Source of the DNA: an uncultured Oscillospiraceae bacterium
Lineage (GTDB): Bacteria; Bacillota; Clostridia; Oscillospirales; Oscillospiraceae
NCBI GenBank assembly: GCA_947624585.1
Contig: CANQKZ010000011.1
Span: forward strand, 1 to 37,994
Reading direction: 5' to 3'
Length of the DNA: 37,994 bases
The notes under the pieces were generated by a model. The model searched no databases and was not told where the DNA came from. It saw only the letters and a program-made list of their open reading frames with translations. Of the stretch, positions 22,363 through 31,580 are shown one piece after another (position 1 is the stretch's first letter; each line of letters opens with the position of its first letter). The position numbers and the translations under genes are program-made.

Positions 22363-23160
22363 TCAGAACTGGATGGGCTCGGGTCCCTCGGGCTCGCGGC
22401 GGATGAGCTCGTTGTAGAAGACGGCGGCGGACAGGTTGATGTAGGGGGTCAGGTAGACGTTCAGCAAGGGCACGCCCAGGAGGATGACGACGATGTTGGC
22501 GGCCACGTACCAGAAGAAGAAGGAGAAACGGAGCTTGAAGAGGCGCCACTTGTGGCCCCGCATCAGCCGGGCGGACTCCCGCATACACTGGACGGCGCCC
22601 TTGTCCGGGTCGTCCAGCAGGATGAAGATGGCCTGGGAGAACATCATGGAGAAGATGAAGCCGGGGATGACGAAGAACATGGCGCCCAGGCCCACGGCGA
22701 GGGCCGACAGGACGTTGATGGCTATGGTCTTGAAGGTCATCTTGAAGCCGTGCATCAAAAAGCCCACGTTCGTGTCCTGATTGCGGCTCTCAAAGAGGAT
22801 GTGATGCATATAGCCCGCCGACAGGGGCATGGCGATCAGGGACACCAGCACTGACAGGATCGGTCCCACGACCCCCCTTTCGGCCAGGAACTCCGACAGG
22901 GAGGGCATGGCGGCGTAGATCTGGTCCAGCACCTTCTCCATGGCATCCGGCGTCAGGGCCGCCTGGAGCTGGGAGGTGTAGGTCCCCACCAGCTCCATGA
23001 TCCGGCGGCTGTAGGCGTTGTAGCCGGAAAGCTCGCTGGAGAAGAAGTTGATGACCGTGTCCGCCACGATGTACACCGCCGCGATCAGCAAAATCGGCAT
23101 GAGGCGGTCGCGGAGCCTGGACTTGGCCCGGCGTTTCAGCTCGCTTGAGGAGGTATACAT
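22363..23160 (-). CDS. DUF975-family membrane protein
   Basis: The 265-residue protein has a basic N-terminus (SSSELKRRAKSRLRDRL), about five to six membrane helices and the DUF975 hallmarks: FILLDDPDKGAVQCMRESAR, LMRGHKWRLFKLRFSF and a C-terminal YINLSAAVFYNEL. The function of this family is unknown. It lies 18 bp downstream of the MATE exporter gene and is likely co-transcribed. AAAGGGG precedes the start at 23160. Confidence 0.78.
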   Translation of the reverse strand: MYTSSSELKRRAKSRLRDRLMPILLIAAVYIVADTVINFFSSELSGYNAYSRRIMELVGTYTSQLQAALTPDAMEKVLDQIYAAMPSLSEFLAERGVVGPILSVLVSLIAMPLSAGYMHHILFESRNQDTNVGFLMHGFKMTFKTIAINVLSALAVGLGAMFFVIPGFIFSMMFSQAIFILLDDPDKGAVQCMRESARLMRGHKWRLFKLRFSFFFWYVAANIVVILLGVPLLNVYLTPYINLSAAVFYNELIRREPEGPEPIQF

Positions 23161-23178
23161 AGGTCTCTGCCCCTTTCG

Positions 23179-24534
23179 TCACAAATTGTTGACCACTTTT
23201 TTGTAGATGCGCTTTAGGAGGATCAGGGAGACGGTGAGACTCACCGCCTCGGCGATGGGGAAGCACCACCACACGGCGTCCAGGTCGAATATCTTGGAGA
23301 ACACGTAGGCCACCGGCAGGAGCACCACCACCTGGCGCAGGAAGGAGACGATGGCGGAGTAGACGCCGTTGCCCAGGGCCTGGAAGACGCTCCCGATGAC
23401 GATGCTGGCCCCGCAGATGAGGAAGTGGATGGAGATGCGCCGCAGGGCGGGAACGCCGATCTGAAGCATATAGTCGGAGGCGTCAAAGAAGCCCAGGAGC
23501 TTGTCCGGGAAGATCTGGAAGATCAGGAACCCGGTTACCGTGATGCACTCGGCGAAGAGGATGCTGAGCTTGACGCACCGGTCGATCCTGTCCCGGCTTT
23601 TTGCGCCGTAGTTGTAGGCGATGATGGGCACCATCCCGGCGTTCAGGCCGAAGACGGGCATACACACGAAGGACTGGACCTTGAAGTAGGCCCCGAACAC
23701 CGCCGCCGCGGTGGAGGAGAAGGCCATCAGGATGCGGTTCATCACGTAGCTCATGAGGGAGCCGATGGCCTGCATAACGGTGGTGGGCACGCCGATGACC
23801 AGCATCTGCCTGACCACGCGGAGATCCACCTGAAAGACCTTCCGGAGCTCTAATTTTATCTCCTTATTTTTCACCGCGTTCAGCGCCATGCCGAGGATGG
23901 CGGCGCTGATCTGTCCCACCACGGTGGCCACGGCGGCTCCGGCGGCCTCCATCCGGGGGAAGCCCAGAAGGCCGAAGATCATGATGGGGTCCAGGATGAT
24001 GTTGATGATGGCGCCGGTGCCCTGGGTGATCATGGAATAGACCGTCAGGCCCGTGGACTGGAACAGACGTTCACCCAAAATCTGGACGAAGACGCCGAAG
24101 GAGAAGATGCAGGCGATGGACAGGTACTGGACGCCGTACTCCAGGATCTGGGGGTCCGTCTCCGCCGTCACCTGGGTGACCATGAAGGGGCGGGCGGCGA
24201 AGAGGCCAAAGAGCAGGAAGAAGATGTAGCAGACCGCCATCAGAAGAAATCCGTGGCGGGCCACCTGGTTTGCCCGGTCGGGGCGCTTCTCCCCCAGCGC
24301 CCTGGACAGCAGGGCGTTCATGCCCACGCCCACGCCGTTTGCGAAGGCGATGATCAGCGTCTGGATGGGGAAGGCCAGGGAAACCGCCGTCAGGGCGTTC
24401 TCGCTGACGCGGCTGACGAACACGCTGTCCACCACGTTGTACAGCGCCTGGACCAGCATGGACACCATCATCGGCAGGGACATGGTGATCAGCAGCTTCC
24501 CCACCGGCATGACGCCCATCTTGTTCTCTTTCAT
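23179..24534 (-). CDS. MATE-family multidrug/metabolite exporter
   Basis: This 451-residue membrane protein is a MATE-type antiporter with twelve predicted helices in two related halves. The N-terminus MPVGKLLITMSLPMMVSMLV, QALYNVVDSVFVSRVSENAL and the later GLNAGMVPIIAYNYGAKS, matching the G-x-x-P-x-x-x-Y-N-x-G-A pattern, are typical of the clostridial MATE group. The transported compound cannot be told from sequence. GAGG lies seven bases upstream of the start at 24534, and a TTGACA promoter precedes it. Confidence 0.9.
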   Translation of the reverse strand: MKENKMGVMPVGKLLITMSLPMMVSMLVQALYNVVDSVFVSRVSENALTAVSLAFPIQTLIIAFANGVGVGMNALLSRALGEKRPDRANQVARHGFLLMAVCYIFFLLFGLFAARPFMVTQVTAETDPQILEYGVQYLSIACIFSFGVFVQILGERLFQSTGLTVYSMITQGTGAIINIILDPIMIFGLLGFPRMEAAGAAVATVVGQISAAILGMALNAVKNKEIKLELRKVFQVDLRVVRQMLVIGVPTTVMQAIGSLMSYVMNRILMAFSSTAAAVFGAYFKVQSFVCMPVFGLNAGMVPIIAYNYGAKSRDRIDRCVKLSILFAECITVTGFLIFQIFPDKLLGFFDASDYMLQIGVPALRRISIHFLICGASIVIGSVFQALGNGVYSAIVSFLRQVVVLLPVAYVFSKIFDLDAVWWCFPIAEAVSLTVSLILLKRIYKKVVNNL

Positions 24535-24569
24535 ATTGTAACCTCGATTTTTTATCTCTCTGTGTACTT

Positions 24570-24597
24570 ATCTTAAACTTTTTATAAATTTTGTCAA
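24570..24597 (-). promoter_or_regulatory. Promoter of the MATE-DUF975 operon
   Basis: On the minus strand TTGACA (24597-24592) and TAAGAT (24575-24570) are 16 bp apart in an AT-rich stretch, about 35 bp before the MATE start codon. Confidence 0.5.
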
Positions 24598-24607
24598 GTG
24601 TGGAATG

Positions 24608-24641
24608 ACAAAATCATGGGCCGCCTTGGGCGGCGGCCCAT
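24608..24641 (-). terminator. Terminator of the purine operon
   Basis: On the minus strand ATGGGCCGCC pairs with GGCGGCCCAT around a 6-base loop (24641-24616), followed by GATTTTGT. It lies about 20 bp past the purL stop and just before the MATE promoter. Confidence 0.7.
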
Positions 24642-24660
24642 AAAAAGGTTGAAAAGCGGT

Positions 24661-27600
24661 TTACTTAAAATATTTGACGCCGGACTCGAAGATCTTCATG
24701 TCGTAGAGGCCGGGGACGTTCTTATAGAGGCCGCCCACGCGCTCGGAGTGGCCCATCTTGCCGAAGACGCGGCCGTCGGGGCTGGTGATGCCCTCGATGG
24801 CGGCCACGGAGCCGTTGGGGTTGTGGGCGATGTCCATGGTGGGGTGACCGGCAAAATCCACATACTGAGTGGCGATCTGGCCACGCTCGGCCATCTGGGC
24901 CACGGTCTGGGCGGAGGCCAGGAATTTACCCTCCCCGTGGGAGATGGGGACGGTGTAGATCTGGCCCGGCTCGGTGCCCGCAAGCCACGGGGACTTGTTG
25001 GAGGCCACCTTGATGCGCACAAGGCGGGACTGGTGGCGGCCGATGGTGTTGTAGGTCAGGGTGGGACAGGTCTCGTCGGTGTCGATGATGCGGCCGTAGG
25101 GCACAAGTCCCAGCTTGACCAGCGCCTGGAAGCCGTTGCAGATGCCGCCCATGAGGCCGTCCCGGCGCTCCAGAAGGTCTGTGACCGCCTGCTTGACCCG
25201 GGCCGCCCGGAAGAAAGCGGTGATGAACTTGCCGGAGCCGTCCGGCTCGTCGCCGCCGGAGAAGCCGCCGGGGATGAAGACGATCTGGGACTCGGTGACG
25301 AGCCCGGCAAACTCCTCCACGCTCCGGGCGATGTCGGAGCTGGTCCGGTTGCGGACCACGAAGATCTTCGCCTCCGCGCCCGCCTCCTCGAAGCGCCTGG
25401 CGGTGTCGTACTCGCAGTTGGTGCCGGGGAACACGGGGATCAGCACCCGGGGGCGGGCAACGGACACCTTGGGGGCGGCGCGGGTGATGGCCATGAAGCT
25501 GTACTCCGGGGCGGGCACGGCCTCCCCGGCGCGGGTGGGATAGACCTTCTCCAGACGGCCCTCCCAGGCGGCCTGGAGGTCGGAAAGGTCGATGGCATCG
25601 TCCCTGTACTCCACCTCTCCCCCGCCGGTGGTGACGCCCAGCACGTTCTCCGTGGCGGCGCCGGACATCTCCAGGATGAAGGAGCCGTAGCAGGGGGCGA
25701 AGATGGATCTCATATCCAGGGCGCTGGAGAACTTGAAGCCCACGCCGTTGCCCACGCACATCTTGAAGACGGCCTCGGCGGGTCCGCCGTAGGTGGGCGT
25801 CCAGGCGCTGACCGCCTCCCCGGAGCGGAGAAGGGCGGTGACCTTCGCGTAGAGGGATCTCAGGCTCTCCGCGTCGGGCAGGCCGTTTTTGTACTCGGGC
25901 TTAAGCCAGACCACTTTGTGGCCGGGGGCTTTGAACTCGCCGGTGACGATGTCGCCCTCCTTGCCCATGGTGACGGCGAAGGACACCAGGGTGGGCGGCA
26001 CGTCCAGGTCCTCGAAGGAGCCGGACATGGAGTCCTTGCCGCCGATGGAGCCGATACCCAGCTCCCGCTGCGCCTTCAGCGACCCCAGCAGGGCGGCCAG
26101 GGGCTGGCCCCAGCGCTCCGGCCTGGCGCCGGGGCGGCAGAAGTACTCCTGGAAGGTCAGGTACACGTCCTCGAAGGACGCTCCGGCGGCGATGAGCTTG
26201 GAGACGGACTCCACCACCGCCAGATACGCGCCCCGGAAGGGGCTGGCCTCGGTGATCGTGGGGTTGTAGCCCCAGGCCATGAAGGAACAGTCGTCGGAAT
26301 GGCCGTGATCCAGGGGCAGGCGGTGGGCCATAGCCTGGATGGGCGTCAGCTGGTTCTTCCCGCCGAAGGGCATCAGCAGACTTGCCGCGCCAATGGTGGA
26401 GTCGAACCGCTCGGAAAGTCCCCGCTTGGAACAGACGTTCAGATCGGAGACGGTCCTGATCATGTTGTCCGTGAAGGAGCCGGAGAGGGCGGGTTCCACG
26501 TCCCTGGGGGCCTCCACCTTCACATCGGTGCGCTTGGGCGCGCCGTTGGTGTTGAGAAACTCGCGGGAGATGTCCACGATCCTCTTCCCGTTCCACTCCA
26601 TCACCAGTCTGGGCTCACGGGTGACCACGGCGACGACGGTGGACTCCAGGTTCTCGGCGGCGGCCAGCTCCATGAACTCCTCCCGGTCCTCGGGGGCAAC
26701 CACCACGGCCATGCGCTCCTGGGACTCGGAGATGGCAAGCTCGGTGCCATCCAGGCCCTCGTACTTCCTGGGGACGGCGTTCAGGTCGATGAGAAGCCCG
26801 TCTGCCAGTTCTCCCACGGCCACGCTGACGCCGCCCGCGCCGAAGTCGTTGCATCGCTTGATGAGGCGGGTGGCCAGGGGGTTGCGGAAGAGGCGCTGGA
26901 GCTTGCGCTCCTCGGGGGCGTTGCCCTTCTGGACCTCCGCCCCGCAGGTCTCCACCGAGTGGGCGTTGTGGGCCTTGGAGGAGCCTGTCGCGCCGCCGAT
27001 GCCGTCGCGGCCCGTGCGGCCGCCCAGGAGGATCACGATGTCTCCCGGCTCCGGCGTCTCCCGCCGGACGTTCTCCGCCGGGGCGGCGCCCAGGACGGCG
27101 CCGATCTCCATGTGCTTGGCGGCGTAGCCCGGGTGGTAGATCTCATCCACGATGCCGGTGGCGAGGCCGATCTGGTTGCCGTAGGAGCTGTAGCCCGCCG
27201 CCGCGCCGGTGACCAGCTGGCGCTGGGGGAGCTTGCCGGGCATAGTCTCGGATACCGGAACGGTGGGGTCCGAAGCGCCGGTGACGCGCATGGCGGCGTA
27301 CACGTAGCTGCGGCCCGACAGCGGGTCCCGGATGGCGCCGCCGATGCAGGTGGCCGCGCCGCCGAAGGGCTCGATCTCCGTGGGGTGGTTGTGCGTCTCG
27401 TTCTTGAAGAGGAGAAGCCAGTCCTGGGGCTGACCGTCCACGTCTATCTTGATCTTCACCGTGCAGGCGTTGATCTCCTCGGACTCGTCCAGCTTGGGAA
27501 GGAGGCCCTTCTTTTTGAGATACTTCGCGCCCACGGTGGCGATGTCCATGAGGCACTGGGGCTTGGTGTCGCCGCACGCCTCGCGCATTTTCAGATATTC

Positions 27601-28335
27601 CCGATACTCCGCCTCCGCGTCCGGGTCGTCGAACTCCACGTTCCCCAAATGGGTGAGGAAGGTGGTGTGGCGGCAGTGGTCGGACCAGTAGGTGTCGATC
27701 ATGCGGATCTCGGTGATGGTGGGCTCCCGGCCCTCGCTCCTGAAGTAGTCCCGGCAGAAAAAGAGGTCGTCCGCGTCCATGGCAAGGCCGTACCTGGCGA
27801 CGAAGTCCTCGATCTGCTCGTGGCTGAGGCTGGTGAAGCCCTCCAACGTCTCAACGGCGGTGGGAACGGTGTAGCCGGTCTTCAGCGTCTCCACCGCGTC
27901 CAGGCTGGCCTCCCGGGCCTCCACGGGGTTGATGACGTATTTCTTGACCTTCTCCACGTCCTCATCTGTCAGCTTCCCCCGGAGGACGTAGACCCTGGCG
28001 GTGCGCACGGCGGGGCGCTCGCCCTGGGAGATGATCTGGATGCACTGGGCCGCCGAGTCGGCCCGCTGGTCAAACTGGCCGGGCAGGAACTCCACGGCGA
28101 AGACGGTGCCCTCGGCCTGCAGCTCGGAGTAGGTCACATCCAGCTGAGGCTCGGAGAAGACGGTATGGACGGCCGTTTTGAAAAGTGCCTCGTCGATGCC
28201 CTCCACGTCGTACCGGTTCAGGATGCGCACGCCGCGCAGGGCGTGGATCCCCAGGAGCTCCCGGAGGTCGTTTGCCAGGGCGTCGGCCTCCAGCGTCAGG
28301 CCGTTTCGTTTCTCCACATATACTCTGTAAACCAT
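24661..28335 (-). CDS. purL: Phosphoribosylformylglycinamidine synthase (large single-chain PurL)
   Basis: This enzyme turns formylglycinamide ribotide into the amidine with ATP and glutamine, step four of purine synthesis. The 1224-residue chain unites the synthetase and a C-terminal glutaminase, so separate PurQ and PurS are not needed. The synthetase has two AIRS-like halves, with DTYWSDHCRHTTF, FKNETHNHPTEIEPFGGAATCIGG and GKDSMSG. The glutaminase shows PGTNCEYDTA, Cys1066 in GGICNGFQAL and the His1133/Glu1135 pair in ISHGEGKF, so it appears active. The layout matches the clostridial long form. GAGGG precedes the start, which lies 13 bp after purD. It is the last gene of the operon. Confidence 0.96.
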   Translation of the reverse strand: MVYRVYVEKRNGLTLEADALANDLRELLGIHALRGVRILNRYDVEGIDEALFKTAVHTVFSEPQLDVTYSELQAEGTVFAVEFLPGQFDQRADSAAQCIQIISQGERPAVRTARVYVLRGKLTDEDVEKVKKYVINPVEAREASLDAVETLKTGYTVPTAVETLEGFTSLSHEQIEDFVARYGLAMDADDLFFCRDYFRSEGREPTITEIRMIDTYWSDHCRHTTFLTHLGNVEFDDPDAEAEYREYLKMREACGDTKPQCLMDIATVGAKYLKKKGLLPKLDESEEINACTVKIKIDVDGQPQDWLLLFKNETHNHPTEIEPFGGAATCIGGAIRDPLSGRSYVYAAMRVTGASDPTVPVSETMPGKLPQRQLVTGAAAGYSSYGNQIGLATGIVDEIYHPGYAAKHMEIGAVLGAAPAENVRRETPEPGDIVILLGGRTGRDGIGGATGSSKAHNAHSVETCGAEVQKGNAPEERKLQRLFRNPLATRLIKRCNDFGAGGVSVAVGELADGLLIDLNAVPRKYEGLDGTELAISESQERMAVVVAPEDREEFMELAAAENLESTVVAVVTREPRLVMEWNGKRIVDISREFLNTNGAPKRTDVKVEAPRDVEPALSGSFTDNMIRTVSDLNVCSKRGLSERFDSTIGAASLLMPFGGKNQLTPIQAMAHRLPLDHGHSDDCSFMAWGYNPTITEASPFRGAYLAVVESVSKLIAAGASFEDVYLTFQEYFCRPGARPERWGQPLAALLGSLKAQRELGIGSIGGKDSMSGSFEDLDVPPTLVSFAVTMGKEGDIVTGEFKAPGHKVVWLKPEYKNGLPDAESLRSLYAKVTALLRSGEAVSAWTPTYGGPAEAVFKMCVGNGVGFKFSSALDMRSIFAPCYGSFILEMSGAATENVLGVTTGGGEVEYRDDAIDLSDLQAAWEGRLEKVYPTRAGEAVPAPEYSFMAITRAAPKVSVARPRVLIPVFPGTNCEYDTARRFEEAGAEAKIFVVRNRTSSDIARSVEEFAGLVTESQIVFIPGGFSGGDEPDGSGKFITAFFRAARVKQAVTDLLERRDGLMGGICNGFQALVKLGLVPYGRIIDTDETCPTLTYNTIGRHQSRLVRIKVASNKSPWLAGTEPGQIYTVPISHGEGKFLASAQTVAQMAERGQIATQYVDFAGHPTMDIAHNPNGSVAAIEGITSPDGRVFGKMGHSERVGGLYKNVPGLYDMKIFESGVKYFK

Positions 28336-28348
28336 TGTCTGTACCCTC

Positions 28349-29620
28349 TTATTTTTTCAGGGCGTCCAGCGCCCGTTTTCCGATGTCGCGGCGGCAGAAG
28401 CCGTTGTCGAACCGCACCGCGTCCGCCACCTTGTAGGCCTCCGCGACGGCCTTGTCCAGCGTGTCCTCCACGGCCACGCATCCCAGGACGCGGCCCCCGT
28501 GGCTGAGGAGCTTCCCGTCCCTGGCCTCCGCCCCGGCCACGTAGATCTCCCGGTTTTCCCCGATCTCGGGGAGGACGATCTCATACCCGCTCTGATACTT
28601 GACGGGGTAGCCCTTCGACGCCAGGACCACGCAGGCGGCGGACTTGTCGGAGAATCTGACCTCCGTCTCCGCCAGTCTCCCCTCGGTGACGGCCCGCATG
28701 ACGGTGAGCAGGTCGGATTCCAGCAGGGGCAGGACCACCTGAGTCTCCGGGTCGCCGAAGCGGCAGTTATATTCTATGACCTTGGGTCCGTTTTTGGTGA
28801 TCATGAGGCCGAAGTAGAGGCACCCCTTGAAGGTCCTCCCCTCGGCGTTCATAGCGCGGACGGTGGGCAGGAAGATCTCCCTCATGCACCGCTCGGCCAC
28901 CTCGGGGGTGTAATAGGGGTTGGGGGCCACGGTGCCCATGCCGCCGGTGTTGGGGCCACGGTCGCCGTCCTCCGCCCGCTTGTGGTCCATGCTGGACACC
29001 ATGGGGACCACCGTGTTGCCGTCGGTGAAGGAGAGCACCGACACCTCGGGGCCCTCCAGGTACTCCTCGATGACCACGGTGGAGCCGGAGGCGCCGAACT
29101 TGCCGTCCTCCATCATCTCCCGGATGGCCCGCTTGGCCTCGCCCATGGTCTGCGCCACGGTGACGCCCTTGCCCAGGGCCAGGCCGTCGGCCTTGACCAC
29201 GATGGGCGCGCCCACCCTGTCCACGTAGGCGATGGCCTCCCTCATGTCGGTGAAGGTGCGGAATTGGGCCGTGGGGATGCCGTACTTCTTCATGAGGCTC
29301 TTGGAGAACGCCTTGCTGGCCTCGATGACGGCGGCGTTTTTGCGCGGCCCGAAGGCGGGGATCCCCACCTTCTCCAGCTCGTCCACGCACCCCAGCGCCA
29401 GGGGGTCGTCCGGGGCCACCACCGCGTAATCTATGCTGTTTTTCGCGGCGAAATCCACGATCTTCTCAATGTCCGTGGCCCCGATGGGTACGCACACCGC
29501 GTCGGAGGCGATGCCGCCGTTGCCGGGCAGGGCGTAGACGGTGTCCACCGCCGGATTCTTTTTGATCGCCTTGATGATCGCGTGCTCGCGGCCTCCGCCG
29601 CCCACCACAAGAATTTTCAT
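28349..29620 (-). CDS. purD: Phosphoribosylamine-glycine ligase
   Basis: PurD joins glycine to phosphoribosylamine with ATP, the second step of purine synthesis. The 423-residue product starts MKILVVGGGGREHAI, the family N-terminus, and shows ATP-grasp motifs including VVKADGLALGKGV, VVIEEYLEGPEVSVL and YNCRFGDPETQ. The start at 29620 is supported by GGAGG five bases upstream; the frame is open a little further upstream without similarity. The length is normal. Confidence 0.96.
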   Translation of the reverse strand: MKILVVGGGGREHAIIKAIKKNPAVDTVYALPGNGGIASDAVCVPIGATDIEKIVDFAAKNSIDYAVVAPDDPLALGCVDELEKVGIPAFGPRKNAAVIEASKAFSKSLMKKYGIPTAQFRTFTDMREAIAYVDRVGAPIVVKADGLALGKGVTVAQTMGEAKRAIREMMEDGKFGASGSTVVIEEYLEGPEVSVLSFTDGNTVVPMVSSMDHKRAEDGDRGPNTGGMGTVAPNPYYTPEVAERCMREIFLPTVRAMNAEGRTFKGCLYFGLMITKNGPKVIEYNCRFGDPETQVVLPLLESDLLTVMRAVTEGRLAETEVRFSDKSAACVVLASKGYPVKYQSGYEIVLPEIGENREIYVAGAEARDGKLLSHGGRVLGCVAVEDTLDKAVAEAYKVADAVRFDNGFCRRDIGKRALDALKK

Positions 29621-29682
29621 ACAGTCCTCCAAACTCCCGTATTTCACATGATCCCGCCTCGGCGGGAAATCCACTAACCTTA

Positions 29683-30867
29683 TCAGTGGTGGAAAAGCCT
29701 CATTCCGGTGAACGCCATCGCCATGCCGTACTTGTCGCAGACCTCGATGACGTTGTCGTCCCGCACGGAGCCGCCGGGCTCGGCCACATATTTGACGCCG
29801 CTCTTGTGGGCCCGCTCGATGTTGTCGCCGAAGGGGAAGAAGGCGTCGGAGCCCAGGGAGACGTCGGTGATTTTGTCCAGGTACTCCCGCTGCTCCTCCG
29901 CGCTGAAGTACCGGGGCCGCTCGGTGAAGTACCGCTGCCAGATGCCGTCGGCGGTCACGTCCTCCTCGTTGTGGTTGATGTACCCGTCGATGACGTTGTC
30001 CCGGTCGGCGCGGCCCAGGCCCTTGACGAAGGGCAGCTCCAGGACCCGCCGGGACTGCCTCAGATGCCAGGTGTCGGCCTTGCCGCCGGCCAGGCGGGTG
30101 CAGTGGATGCGGCTCTGCTGGCCCGCGCCCACGCCGATGGCCTGTCCGTCGGAGGCGTAGCAGACGGAGTTGGACTGGGTGTATTTGAGGGTGATGAGGG
30201 AGATCACCAAATCCCGTTTGGCAAAATCAGGGATCTCCTTGTTCTCCGTCACCACGTTCTTCAAAAGCTCGTAGTCGATCTTGAAGTCGTTGCGCCCCTG
30301 GGAGAAGGTGACGCCGAACACGTCCTTGGTCTCCTCGCGCTCGGGCACGTACCCCTCGTCGATCTTCACCACGTTGTAGCCGCCCTTCTTCTTGGCGGAC
30401 AGGATCTCCAGCGCCTCGGGGGTGTAGCCGGGGGCGATGACGCCGTCGGACACCTCCCGCTTAATGATTTTGGCGGTGACCGCGTCGCACACGTCGGAGA
30501 GGGCGATCCAGTCGCCGAAGGAGCTCATCCGGTCGGTGCCCCGGGCCCGGGCGTAGGCGCAGGCCAGGGGGGAGTCGTCCAGGCCCTCGATGTCCCGGAC
30601 GAAGCAGGCGCGCTTCAGCTCCTCGGAGAGCTTTGTCCCCACGGCGGCCCCGGCGGGGGATACGTGCTTGAAGCTGGCGGCGGCGGGAAGGCCGATCTCA
30701 CGTTTGAGCTCCCGGACCAGCTGCCAGGAGTTCAGGGCGTCCAGGAAATTGATGTACCCGGGCCGTCCGTTCAGGACCTCCAGGGGCAGCTCCGCACCGG
30801 AGCGCATGAATATTTTGGAAGGCTTCTGGTTGGGGTTGCAGCCGTATTTCAGTTCAAATTCAGTCAT
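29683..30867 (-). CDS. purH: AICAR formyltransferase (stand-alone, no IMP cyclohydrolase domain)
   Basis: This is the formyltransferase half of PurH, which adds the last carbon to AICAR from 10-formyl-THF. The 394-residue product has the catalytic Lys-His pair in AASFKHVSPAGAAVG, the RQSRRVLELPFVKGLGRADRDN region and the C-terminal SDAFFPFGDNIERAHKSGVKYVAEPGGSVRD segment. The usual roughly 200-residue N-terminal IMP cyclohydrolase domain is absent; that activity is supplied by the gene immediately upstream. GAGGTG precedes the start at 30867. It is intact rather than truncated, since it begins with its own start signal and a conserved ELKYGCNPNQKP. Confidence 0.93.
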   Translation of the reverse strand: MTEFELKYGCNPNQKPSKIFMRSGAELPLEVLNGRPGYINFLDALNSWQLVRELKREIGLPAAASFKHVSPAGAAVGTKLSEELKRACFVRDIEGLDDSPLACAYARARGTDRMSSFGDWIALSDVCDAVTAKIIKREVSDGVIAPGYTPEALEILSAKKKGGYNVVKIDEGYVPEREETKDVFGVTFSQGRNDFKIDYELLKNVVTENKEIPDFAKRDLVISLITLKYTQSNSVCYASDGQAIGVGAGQQSRIHCTRLAGGKADTWHLRQSRRVLELPFVKGLGRADRDNVIDGYINHNEEDVTADGIWQRYFTERPRYFSAEEQREYLDKITDVSLGSDAFFPFGDNIERAHKSGVKYVAEPGGSVRDDNVIEVCDKYGMAMAFTGMRLFHH

Positions 30868-30875
30868 TTCGCACC

Positions 30876-31580
30876 TCACACGTTCTTATTGACGATCACG
30901 CTGTCGGCCTCGCCGGTCTCGATGTCGATGTAGCTGACATAGAGCGACACCTTGTTGTCCTCATTGAGGTTGGCCCAGAGCAGGTCCGCCAGCTCCCGGG
31001 CGCTCTCCGCCTCCAGGGCGACCAGCTCCGGCTCGCCCTCGAAGCTGGGGATGGGATCCCCGTCGCACTTGTAGGTGTGGATGAAGTGCCCCGTGCCCGG
31101 CAGGGGCCGGTCGTACTCGAAGAAGTACCGGCAGCAGCACGCCGGGTCCCCGTCCATGGACTTGAGGATGGACAGGCTGTACTTCCCGTCCGGTGTGATG
31201 ACGCCGGAGATGCGGGGGGTCCAGTTGGGGCCGTCCGGCTCGAAGGTGCGGGTGTGGAGGCCGTGGCGGTAGCAGTGTCCGGCGGCCATGTGGTCCCGGA
31301 TGGTGTCCGTCTGGTCCCCGTTGGTGACGATGGTGGTCCCGTTCAGCACCCGCACCGGGTGGTAGATGATGAGGCTGGGGTCCTCCATCCTGCTCTCGTC
31401 AAAGGCCCGGGTCCTGATGCCGTCCTCGGTCATCTCAAAGACCCGGTTGCGGCTGTTCTGGCTGCGCCCCATGATGAAGTAGGCCGCCACGGCCTTCCTG
31501 TCGTCCTTCGACCGGCCCAGGAGGATGCCCCGGCCGGGGTATGTGTTCTCTCTCAGAAGCTTCGCGATGTCGTACATCAT
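30876..31580 (-). CDS. purO: PurO-type IMP cyclohydrolase
   Basis: This 234-residue protein resembles the IMP cyclohydrolase family first described in archaea (PurO), which closes the inosine ring from FAICAR. It shows ENTYPGRGILLGRS, AAYFIMGRSQNSRNRVF, and YHPVRVLNGTTIVTNGDQTD near the middle, with NWTPRISGVI later. The two ATG codons at 31580 and 31577 both fit; the first overlaps the purN stop (ATGA) and has GGAGG at good spacing. Its place between purN and a PurH lacking its cyclohydrolase domain strongly supports the assignment. The gene symbol is by family resemblance. Confidence 0.88.
   Translation of the reverse strand: MMYDIAKLLRENTYPGRGILLGRSKDDRKAVAAYFIMGRSQNSRNRVFEMTEDGIRTRAFDESRMEDPSLIIYHPVRVLNGTTIVTNGDQTDTIRDHMAAGHCYRHGLHTRTFEPDGPNWTPRISGVITPDGKYSLSILKSMDGDPACCCRYFFEYDRPLPGTGHFIHTYKCDGDPIPSFEGEPELVALEAESARELADLLWANLNEDNKVSLYVSYIDIETGEADSVIVNKNV

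Noticed and set aside
24598..28506. A 1302-codon plus-strand open frame
   Set aside because: It is the antisense shadow of purL and purD: glycine/valine/histidine-rich, no domain, and purL on the other strand has full family motifs. High GC content keeps opposite frames open.
29683..30867. purH as a truncated pseudogene
   Set aside because: The reading frame has its own start signal, a conserved N-terminus and catalytic residues, and the missing activity is encoded next to it.
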